Shown one piece after another: positions 1-8,689 of a stretch of 64,000 nt of DNA. Numbering within the stretch: position 1 is the first letter of the stretch; each line of letters opens with the position of its first letter. Origin of the DNA: Mycosarcoma maydis (taxonomy: Eukaryota > Basidiomycota > Ustilaginomycetes > Ustilaginales); contig NC_026497.1 in the NCBI RefSeq assembly GCF_000328475.2, forward strand, positions 372,001 to 436,000, read 5' to 3'. The position numbers were made by a program, and so were the translations under genes. Below the pieces are notes generated by a model that ran no database searches, had not been told where the DNA came from, and saw only the letters and a list, made by a program, of their open reading frames with translations.

Positions 1-1891
1 TGGCTCCCGTTCCCGTGCGCAGCTTGATCGTCAGAGGCGTATCGCCCAGAACCGCGTTCATGCCGCGAACAATCTTGCTGAGCTTCGTGGGGTGATCGAG
101 CAGAGCCGATCCGGCACCCTTGTTGAACACCAGGTCGATCGGACAGCCACAATTGATATCGACAAAGTCCAAGCCGTCGCCAACTTCGGCCTTGAGCGCT
201 TCGGCAACCGGCACGAGCAGGTCTGGCTTGCCACCGCACAATTGCGTGCCAAAGATGCGCTCGGACTCGTGACGTCGCACCAGAGACCATTCGGCTGCAT
301 TGCCATGCAGAAACGACTCGGCTAGACCCATCTCGCCGCAGTGGATGTCTGAACCATAGCCGGTGCAGATCCGGCGGAACGGCAGATTGCCCGTCGTGGT
401 GAGTGGAGCAAGGTACAGTTCGCCGCGCCAGTTGAGCCGGCGTTTCTCGCTGGGCCGAATACGCGCGAGGTCGATCGAGCCGTTTGTGGTTGCTGCTTGC
501 GCTACTCTTGCATGCAAACCTCGGTTGCGCATTGCGTTTTCCAGCTCTTCCAAGTCGTCTTCCGCCTCCGCCTCCGCTGCTGCTGCTGAAGCAGGTGCGG
601 TACTGTGACCATTGCACCCGTTCGCCCCGGCTGAAACCGCAACCGCCTCCTCCACGACACTCGTCGGAATCGGTCCTTTGCCAGCAATCGAACCATGCGG
701 ATCCACGTCGGCCAACTGCTTGGTTTCGGTCTCCAAAAACTTGAGCACCGCCTTGGTCTTGGGCAACGGGAAGTTTCGTTTGCGCATTGCCTTCATGCCG
801 TCACTCGTGCCAAAGTTCAACTCGTCCTGATCCGCATCGCTGGCTGATTGCTTGGCGTGCGACAGCTCGAATGCGCGCGTCCTGGCACGCCATTCGTCCA
901 TCCTGGCTTGGTCTCGAACGAGTTCCAGTCCGGAGGACGCGAAGCCGGTCGGATTCAGCGGATCGCCAAGCGACGAGGCGCCGACGAGTCGGACGTGCGA
1001 GCCCAGGAAACGACACTTCCAGCCCATGGTGCAGAAGCCCTTGACGGCAAAGATGGGGCACGTGGTGGACCAGTCCAGGCTGGCATGCGCGGGATCGGAG
1101 GACGCGGGCAAATCCGAACGAGGCGGTACGGCAGCCGACGAGCTTGCTCGGACGAAAGTTGTCATCTCTCCTTGTGCCTGTTGCTGTGCTTCGAGCTGTT
1201 GCGTCGATGCACTAGCTGTCGTACTCGTGTTCGACGCAGGGAGCAGTGTCAACGAATAGCTGTCTTGCAACCACTGCATCTTTTGCGTGTGTGACATGGC
1301 GTCCAACTGCTTATGTGGCACCGCAGGTAGGAACAGATCCCTCTCCTTTTTCTCCAAGTAGCTCACCAAATCGTGGCTGAACCTACACGCTTGAGCGCAC
1401 TGTGCGAACTTGCACCCTTGGACACCACGCGATAGGAAGCCATGGCAGTGACCGTGTGCATCCTTCAACGAGCTGAACTGTCTCGCCTTGTTCTGGCCGC
1501 CCTTTTTAGCGTGTTGGGTCTGTTGGCCAGCCTTGCACTTCTTCTCGGCCCGGTGTGCGGCAGCGAGCGCAGCGGCTTCTTCTCGGCGTGCACGTTTGCG
1601 TGCGGCGCCTTTGAGCTTCTTTGGAGCTTCGTCGCTGGTGTTGGTCGTTACAGATGCCGAGTCACCAGTTGTCGCGAGAGCACGCTTCGTCAGACGCTCC
1701 GACGCATCATCGTTCACCTCCACGACTGCAACGCTGCCCGAAGCTGGTTTCGGCAAGATGTATTCCGCCTTGATCGGTGCGATTCCAGGTGTGTACTTGT
1801 CCGTCGCACCGTACACTGGATGTTTCCATACCTGCTCAGCCGCCTCAGCAGCCGAATCCATCGCACTCGTCGCAGCGTCCGCTTCGCTCAT
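1..1891 (-). CDS. DUS3: tRNA-dihydrouridine(47) synthase Dus3, 3' part outside window
   Basis: Reduces uridine 47 in the variable loop of cytoplasmic tRNAs to dihydrouridine, using FMN and NAD(P)H (family knowledge). I translated the minus strand from the ATG at 1891; the frame stays open to position 1, so about 630 residues are present and the C-terminus is missing. In order: an acidic N-terminus, a Lys/Arg/Ala-rich stretch ([10 protein letters not shown]), two CCCH-type zinc fingers (the first around [14 protein letters not shown], the second around [18 protein letters not shown]), then the start of the TIM-barrel with [27 protein letters not shown] and the FMN-site signature [14 protein letters not shown]. 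The two fingers before the barrel separate Dus3 from Dus1, Dus2 and Dus4. An upstream ATG near 1945 is out of frame and soon stops. No intron is seen. Family assignment is very secure. Confidence 0.95.
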
Positions 1892-2169
1892 CTCGAATTT
1901 GGCCAAACCGATGCTCCTCGATCGTAGCGCTGATCGTGGTTACTCATTCAGAAGCAATCGCGAGCAGACATCAAAATCGGAAAAGAAAAAAAAAATTCTT
2001 ATTCATTCGTGATTCCCATTCGCCGCCGCGCTTCGTTGGTGTCGTGTGTGGAGGAACGAAATCAGGTTGCACACGACCCAAGCCTCGCGTGCGTGCGCCT
2101 CAGGGAAAGAGCACCTAACACCGCCACTAGACATCTCTGTATTACCATCGCGCCTAACACAAGAGACAA
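1892..2169. other. Intergenic spacer DUS3 / RMD1-like
   Basis: This 278-bp spacer holds the DUS3 promoter and 5' leader (minus strand) and the 3' end of the RMD1-like gene. An A-rich run lies near 1980-1997. No other gene is seen. Confidence 0.5.
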
Positions 2170-5100
2170 TCAAAGCGACTCGGCAGCCAACGCAAAGTAA
2201 GTCGGCGGAGGAGTGAGCGCCAACGGCTTGCTCACAGCTGCAAAAGCTCTAAACCCTTCCTCGGCGGTCCGGTTAGCTCCTACGATGAACCTCGCCGAGA
2301 TCTCTCCCACCGCTACAGCGCATGCAACAATAATGAGTATGATCACGATCCACGTACTGTTCCGAACCCCGACAAAACAAAGCAAGCATGCAAACGTCAG
2401 TCTCGTGAGCTTGTAATATCCCAAACTCTCTGGCGCCAAACTTACATCTTTGACATGGCCGTATTAGCAATATGCTCGTGAATGATCTCCAATAGATCGT
2501 TGGCGACGGCCAATCTTTCGTTGAGATTCTCGACGCGTTCGTCGATCTCGAGGTAGTCCCTGATGGCATCGTACAGCGCCTTGAGCGAGGCTTCTGACCA
2601 GAACAGCTCGGGTGTATCCAAGACGTTGCTCGTCAAGTTGACATCCACCCTCAACTTGAACAGTCTTCCCGTCAGCCGCAAAGCTTCTCTGCGCTTGAGT
2701 TTCAACTCTCCGCTCGACGCCATCTCCTTGGGAATGTGAGAGGTCAACTCCAACGTCGCCTGCATCCTCTCTTCGAACACCGACAGCTTGGTCGACTGCG
2801 CGATCGCGTGCGCCAACGACAACTTGAGCAGATGGTTGGGCGCTCGGAACGTGAAAAAGTCGTTAAAGATGCGCGGAGCCGAGATGTTGGGGTCATAGCA
2901 AAAGTGGAATGCTTCGGTCTCGCGTGCTGCCTCATCCATCGGATCTCGTGCACATCCCGAGGAAAGTACGTCTTCGATGATGCTTCTCTCTTCAGCAGCG
3001 GAGAAGTTGTACATTACCAACACGCCGTACGGCAGAATGACGAGTTCGGCGGATTGTAGCGCTTCAAGAATAGGTCGTGGAGTGTTGAGGTTGGCCGAGG
3101 TGTCGTGGTTGTGCGATGCCATGTTAGGGCCAGCGTAGCGGCGCTTTCGACGACGTAGCTTCACTTTTCGCGTCCTGCGTTCCTTCTGCTGCGTTTCCGC
3201 CTGGTTCTCGGCATCGCGTGCGAGTTGTTTCTGCTCATTGCTGTTACCCGATCGATCGCCGCCAACATGCTCACTCGGCGGCTGCAACGAATCAAGCTCG
3301 TCCGTACGACGCACACCAGAGGGAGCGCTCTGTTCACGCGACGTGTTGACAACATCGTCAAGGTCTGAGGCGATACTCAACTCGTTGGAGCGGTACGAAT
3401 GCGCCATGGGTTCAGTTTCGCCGCGCTCCTCTGCTCGCTGTTGGAGCATCATGTCGCGAGCGCCTGCCGAATCCAAGTCGTTGATCGCAAGCTCGTTTTT
3501 GTCCGTCACCATGTCGACAGGCGAGCCAGCGGTGCGATACGGAGGCAGCGCTTCGACATCCGACACCGAGCTCTGACTGTCACGTCGACGCTCAAGCAGG
3601 AAAGCACGCGTCGCTGCACTACCACTTTGAGCATCCTTGTCCGACGGCTCGGGCAATGCACCTACAGGTCGAGCCAGTGGCGTTGCAAGCATACCCTCAT
3701 CGTCGTCGAGGCTGCTGCTAATCGGATGACTGCTACTATCGGTAGACTGGTGGCGAGCATGCTGGTGAGCTGCATTGGCGACAGCTTCGACCTCTTCTGG
3801 ATCGTGGTCGGCAAGTTGACGATCGCGACTGCTTCGTCTTTCGGTTGATGTCCATCTCTCGGCCTCACTCTCCCACGCCGACGTTTCTCCTTCCGCGCGT
3901 CCATCGCCGCGATGCGAGTCTCCGCGCCTTCGAGTCTCACTATCGGAGCCTCGACCCTCACCACCTTTGATGTAACCATCTTGGTCGATGTCCTCGTCCT
4001 CTTCCTGACGGTGTTCAAAGTAGGTGCCGAGGTAGCCGAATTCTTCTCGCTGTTCAAGCTCTCTCTCCCTTCGCGACTCGGCACCCGGGCTGGCAGAGCG
4101 AGGCTCGGGCGCCGAGCGAACATTGGCGCGTCCAAACCCAGGCAGAAGCGGCTTTGTATAGACGGCATAGGCGCATTCGTCATACAGACGCGGCTTGACG
4201 CCATGCTCGCGACGCAAAAAACCGAGCAGCGTGCCGAGATGGATCGAGGTCGAGATGCTGTAGGCGGTGACACGCGGAAGAGGGGTCATGAGCCTTGCGC
4301 TGGGAGGCATGCGTTCAAATGTGTGGTAGACAGGGCCGGACTTGTGAGGTCGAAGCGGAGGCGCGCGACTGGCGGCGTTGCGGAACGTGGTAGCAGCTTT
4401 GGGTTTGGCGTGCTGAGCGTGGCGTGCCTGTGCAGCCGAGACCGAGGAGACGGCAGCACGCGCCAGAGCTGAAGACGCAGCAGGTCGCTGAGAGCTCTTG
4501 GATACAGGCGTCACAAGTTTTCCTGAGACGGGAGCAGCAGCTGTGTGTCGGTTCGAGGGGATGCTTGGGCCAGGACGCGGGGTAATGACGGGAACCTTGG
4601 CAGGTGGTTTGGAAGGAGCGACAAGCGCAGGCTTGGCGGAGGCAGCGGTCGATGGAGCTGCTTGTTCAGTCTCGTCATCTGTAATCTCTTCCTCTGATAG
4701 TTCGTCATCGTCGTCATCATCGTCATCGTCATCATCTTCGTCGTCTTCACCAGGGAGAGGAGCTAGTTGGGATTCGGATGGCAGCACGACGTGTTTGCCT
4801 GACGTCTTTGTGGTTCGAACGGGCTTCTCTGCACGTACGGGAAGCGAGTAGCGTGTAGCACGAGCGGGAGTGCCTTTGAAGCGATTCGACGGGGGCGGAG
4901 GGGGTGACAGAGGAGCCACAGGTGTAGAGGCCTTTTTGGATGCCGAGACAGACAAATTCGAGCCGGATTTTACGCCTGCGCTCTGCGACGAACCAGGCAC
5001 GAGAGCCGACCTCAAGAGGTTGCCAGGTGACTTGGAACGATGGGTGATGGAAGGCTGTGAACCGGGATCGTAGTCGCCTGGAGTCTCGTCGTCAAAGTCG

Positions 5101-5345
5101 TTGTCGTCTACGTCATTGATGTGTCCCTTTAGCTGTTGGTGTTTAGAGCTAGAGGTGGTGGACCCTGTCGAAGTGGAGCCGACTCTACGGCTGCGAAGAG
5201 AGGAAGCAGTTGCCGAGATGCCTGGCAACGGCTGGGACGATCTGCGTTGAACAGGCGGAGGGGCGTTGAGTGCATCCGGATTCGATTGGGACGAGTTGTC
5301 CTGCGATGTGGGCAACAGGCCCTTGCGATTCGACGCGGACGACAT
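2170..5345 (-). CDS. RMD1/SIF-type DUF155 membrane protein, one intron
   Basis: Exon 1 runs 5345-2446 and exon 2 runs 2356-2170; the intron is 2445-2357 (GTAAGT to CAG, 89 bp). Exon lengths sum to 3087 nt, exactly 1029 codons, giving 1028 residues. Splicing replaces the stop just after the donor and adds a C-terminal hydrophobic segment (ITWIVIILIIVACAVAVGE), as expected for this family, which ends in a membrane anchor. The N-terminal half is low-complexity and Ser/Pro-rich with an acidic Asp run near residues 205-220. A conserved block YSISTSIHLGTLLGFLRREHG precedes the linker, and the DUF155 core starts near residue 765 (ILPYGVLVMYNFSAAEE). Yeast RMD1 is needed for meiotic division, and animal RMND1 acts in mitochondria; the role here is not known. 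The very long disordered N-terminus is unusual for the family. Family call secure, splice sites well supported by frame and conservation. Confidence 0.9.
2357..2445 (-). other. Spliceosomal intron of the RMD1-like gene
   Basis: On the minus strand the intron starts GTAAGT and ends GGAACAG. Removing it joins the AT of exon 1 to the T of exon 2, making an Ile codon that leads into the conserved transmembrane tail. Without splicing the protein stops at AMSKM and lacks its anchor. Confidence 0.88.
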
Positions 5346-5646
5346 GATTTATGTGTCCAGAGGCGAGTGAGTGAGACGATGATGGGCTAAAGCCAAGAAT
5401 GTGAACAACGATGGTGAGGGACGTAAAGCTCAAAAGACAGACAGACAAGAGACGTAAGAGTCACGAGTCGTGAGTTTGTCACACATCAGTCAGCGTAGCG
5501 CGGTAAAGTTAACTTACGGCGGCTTGCCTGGCACGCAGACAGCTTCAGTCACAGTTCACGATTCACGGTTGACATTCGTGATTCTTGACTCACGACTTGT
5601 AAGTGGTTGTGCCTCAGCGAGGGCTCGAAAATTCACAATTCGTGGT

Positions 5647-5684
5647 TGTGATTGTGATTGTGATTGTGATTGTGATTGTGATTG
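5647..5684. repeat. (TGTGAT)n hexanucleotide microsatellite
   Basis: About six near-perfect tandem copies of the hexamer TGTGAT lie in non-coding DNA beside degenerate TCACGAATC repeats. Confidence 0.9.
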
Positions 5685-6324
5685 CAGTTGCCGCACCAGT
5701 CACAAGTCACGAGTATCCAAATCACGAATCACGAATGGGTCAAGTCACGAGTAGCGGCGGTCTGATTTTCTGACTGAAGTACGGGGCAAATGATCCTAGC
5801 CAAACACTTACTGCTTGCAGAGATGCCCTCGCCTGTAGCAGGATCGCAGCAAGAAGGCCATTTCACAATTCACGATTGTTTGGCGCTCAGAAAAAGCATT
5901 TCCCTTCGTTGCTCCGACAATCGAGAGGAGCCGTCGGCATCGCGACGCATAATCACGAATCGTGAATCGTGAATATTTTGGGACGCGTGGCTCTGTTGGA
6001 CCGCAAATGCCTCACAAGTTTGTGATTGTTCACGTTTCGTGGTTTTTCGCGGCAACTATCACGTATCACGTTTATTCGTGATTTAAAACTGACGGCTAAA
6101 GCGTGAAGGACAAAAGGACAACAGGACCGGAGACGCGGTCCGGAGAGGCCATTGGTGCATGATGCACAGACGCAACTGCCCGCGGGCAGTCAGTCTCAAG
6201 TCGAGCTGTCTTTCGTACTGTTCTCGCCCCCCCGCGCCGAAGATCCAGTTCGACGCTACGCTGAAGCCACTTTGAATGCATCGGTGCACAAGTTCAGAGT
6301 TCCGAGGGCCATGAGTCACGAGTG

Positions 6325-6331
6325 TATAAAG
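6325..6331 (+). promoter_or_regulatory. TATA box of the KduD-like SDR
   Basis: TATAAAG lies 100 bp before the ATG at 6425, with no other upstream ATG in frame. Confidence 0.55.
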
Positions 6332-6424
6332 AGCAAGTCAACCTGAGCCATTCCAACAAGTCGACCTTGACGCATTCACCTTGTTCTTCAGCTCTGAAGC
6401 TCGCTTACGTACACTCAATCAAGA

Positions 6425-7261
6425 ATGGCGACCACAGACGCAGCTTGCGAAAAGACACCTTCGACGTCGTCGTTGGGATTGTTCAACCTCTCTGGTAAAA
6501 CGGCTCTGCTCACTGGTGGCACTCGCGGCATCGGCCAAGCATGTGCTGTGGCTCTTGTCGAGGCAGGGGCTTCGGTGATTCTCGCGGTTCGCCCTGGCAC
6601 CGCCACTTCTGGCGCTCATCCAGCTCTTGCGCCTCTCACTGCGGTTGCCAACCAATCTTGCTCGCAAAAACACTCTACCGTCGATGCTGATCTTTCCGAC
6701 CTCTCCCAAGTCAAGACGCTCTTCGACCGAGCTCTCTCGCAGTCGCCTACTTCTGCGATTGACATTTTGGTCAACTGCGGCGGAATTCAACGTCGACACC
6801 CATCGGTCGACTTTCCCGAGTCCGACTGGGACGAAGTGCTCAACGTCAACCTGAAAGCTGTTTGGCTTGTCTCGCAAGCAGCGGGTCGCCACATGGTCGC
6901 ACGTCGTTCCGGAAAAATCATCAACTTTGGCTCTCTGCTTACCTTCCAAGGTGGGCTTACAGTGCCTGCGTACGCTTCGGCAAAGGGAGCAGTGGGACAG
7001 CTGACCAAAGCACTCAGCAACGAGTGGGCAAAACATAACGTCCAGGTCAACGGTATTGCTCCTGGTTACATTGCTACGGATATGAACGAAAAGCTGCTCG
7101 CCGACCCGACCAGGCTGAGGCAGATCAGCGAAAGGATTCCCGCGGGCAGATGGGGTGATCCGGCCGACTTCAAAGGGCCATTGCTGTTCTTGGCCAGCCA
7201 GGCAAGCCAGTACGTGAGCGGTGAGATGTTGGTTGTTGATGGTGGTTGGATGGGTCGTTGA
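6425..7261 (+). CDS. Short-chain dehydrogenase, KduD-like
   Basis: A classical SDR of 278 residues, NAD(P)-dependent and probably soluble. The cofactor motif TGGTRGIG is at residues 30-37, the NNAG-equivalent appears as NCGG at 117-120, and the catalytic residues are Ser170, Tyr183 and Lys187 (YASAK). The C-terminal block NGIAPGYIATDMNEKLLADP and the ending SGEMLVVDGGW resemble bacterial 2-deoxy-D-gluconate 3-dehydrogenases (KduD) and gluconate 5-dehydrogenases, so sugar-acid oxidation or reduction is the best guess. The substrate cannot be fixed from sequence. The Cys in NCGG is a small departure from the usual Asn. An insertion at residues 57-86 lengthens the loop after beta-2. The gene stands alone, with a TATA box 100 bp upstream. 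SDR membership is certain; KduD specificity is moderate. Confidence 0.9.
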   Translation: MATTDAACEKTPSTSSLGLFNLSGKTALLTGGTRGIGQACAVALVEAGASVILAVRPGTATSGAHPALAPLTAVANQSCSQKHSTVDADLSDLSQVKTLFDRALSQSPTSAIDILVNCGGIQRRHPSVDFPESDWDEVLNVNLKAVWLVSQAAGRHMVARRSGKIINFGSLLTFQGGLTVPAYASAKGAVGQLTKALSNEWAKHNVQVNGIAPGYIATDMNEKLLADPTRLRQISERIPAGRWGDPADFKGPLLFLASQASQYVSGEMLVVDGGWMGR

Positions 7262-7686
7262 TGCGTCGGTCGTTCCTTTACGGCGCTCTTTGCATGTCAT
7301 AATTCGCACCGGTTCGTAGTATAGACCTTTTACGAAAACAATCTCGGACTGGCTGTGTCAATCCAGAACGTGTTTGCATCAAGACATGAGAGCTGCATTC
7401 ATGATTACAACTCGCTCTTTGTCGTCAACTCGTGACTAACTGATGAGCTCGCCTGGCGGTAAAGAAGCACGATGGTGGTGCCAAGCGAATTTCATCCCCG
7501 CAACTCGCTTCTGGGCTCTCCTGCTTGTTGACGACGCGAGTCGGGCGCTAGGACCATCCAATTTCGATTTTGGCTAGACCCTATTTTGCGCGGTTTCACA
7601 GACGTTGACTTGCATCCTTTGCATCTCGGTTCGTCTTTCCCCACCATTATGTACCAACGACGATCTGCATAGATTCACAGTACATC
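7262..7686. other. Intergenic spacer
   Basis: This 425-bp spacer lies between two plus-strand genes. It holds the terminator region of the SDR and the promoter of the adenylate kinase. No gene and no clear repeat are seen. Confidence 0.5.
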
Positions 7687-8553
7687 ATGGCGAGCACCAT
7701 CACGGCTCGGATCTTGCGCACCGCCTCAGCTCCAGTATCCGTGTCTGGACTCAGCTTACCTCGGGGGAGTATTCGACGATTCAGCTTATCCCAAGCACGT
7801 GGCAACAGTGCAGCGGATACGCAGATGCGAATGCTCATTGTTGGCTCGCCCGGTTCCGGCAAGGGAACGCAATCCAGCCGTCTTCTCAAGCACTACAGCT
7901 TCTCGGTTCTATCTGCAGGTGACGTTCTGCGATCGCACATCCAACAGAAAACCGAGATCGGCTTGAAAGCAGATGCTGTGATCAAATCGGGATCTCTGAT
8001 GCCGGACAGCGTCATGATGGATCTGATTGGATCCGAAGTTTGCTCGCTCTCGTCGCGCGATTGGCTGCTCGATGGATTCCCGCGCACGCTCGGACAAGCC
8101 CAAATGCTGGATTCTCTACTCGGATCGCAAGCCAAACCGCTCTCGCTTGTCGTCAACCTCGACGTTCCCGAAACCGTCATCCTCGACCGAATCTTGCAAC
8201 GCTGGACTCACTTACCCTCAGGTCGTGTCTACAACCTCAGCTATAACCCGCCCAAGACCCCCGGCAAAGACGACATCACCGGCGAACCTCTCTCGAAAAG
8301 ACAAGACGACAACGTCGAAACTTTCGGCAAAAGGTTGAAATCCTTCCACAAACAAACCGAACCCATGCTCCAACATTACAGAGAGAAATCCAGGAGCGTG
8401 CTGGATATCGATTGTAGAGTACAGCAGGTAGGCGATACGCTGCAAGACGGTGGAGAGCTATTTGTCAATCTGAGAGGCGATGAGAGCAATCAGATCTGGC
8501 CTCATCTGTTGAACATCGTCCAGTTGAGATTCCCACAGTTGCAGAAGGCATAG
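7687..8553 (+). CDS. ADK2: Mitochondrial adenylate kinase / GTP:AMP phosphotransferase (ADK2/AK3-like)
   Basis: Transfers a phosphate from a nucleoside triphosphate to AMP. The 288-residue protein begins with an Arg/Ser/Ala-rich stretch of about 45 residues that fits a mitochondrial presequence. It then has the P-loop GSPGSGKGT (residues 53-61), the AMP-site region LSAGDVLR, the DGFPRT motif, and a long LID (HLPSGRVYNLSYNPPKTPG) without the four zinc-binding cysteines. A long non-zinc LID after a targeting sequence matches yeast Adk2 and vertebrate AK3, which act in the matrix and often prefer GTP. I therefore favour AK3 type over cytosolic Adk1, though donor preference is inference. The C-terminal segment is longer than usual. 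Single exon. Confidence 0.92.
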   Translation: MASTITARILRTASAPVSVSGLSLPRGSIRRFSLSQARGNSAADTQMRMLIVGSPGSGKGTQSSRLLKHYSFSVLSAGDVLRSHIQQKTEIGLKADAVIKSGSLMPDSVMMDLIGSEVCSLSSRDWLLDGFPRTLGQAQMLDSLLGSQAKPLSLVVNLDVPETVILDRILQRWTHLPSGRVYNLSYNPPKTPGKDDITGEPLSKRQDDNVETFGKRLKSFHKQTEPMLQHYREKSRSVLDIDCRVQQVGDTLQDGGELFVNLRGDESNQIWPHLLNIVQLRFPQLQKA

Positions 8554-8689
8554 AAACCCAATTCAGCCAGGTACACGGTAGCTCAGAATGAGAGAAACGA
8601 CAACGGGTCGTTTAGGTTCTCATATAAATACATGTATGCTCTAGAGGATGCAAGATCGATGCAAAGGCGTTTCATCCGGCGCCGTTGCT
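8554..8689. other. Convergent 3' spacer
   Basis: A 136-bp spacer separates the stops of the adenylate kinase and the K+ channel; it must hold both 3' untranslated regions. An AT-rich stretch (catataaatacatg) near 8620-8635 may serve 3'-end formation. Confidence 0.4.

Larger units (their letters stand above)
5346..6424. other. Repeat-rich intergenic region
   Basis: About 1.1 kb between divergent genes. It is dense in degenerate copies of tcacgaatc / gattcgtga (for example 5557-5590, 5860-5880 and 5950-5972) and carries a TGTGAT microsatellite. No credible gene is seen; the short open frames here are built from repeat sequence. Confidence 0.75.
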
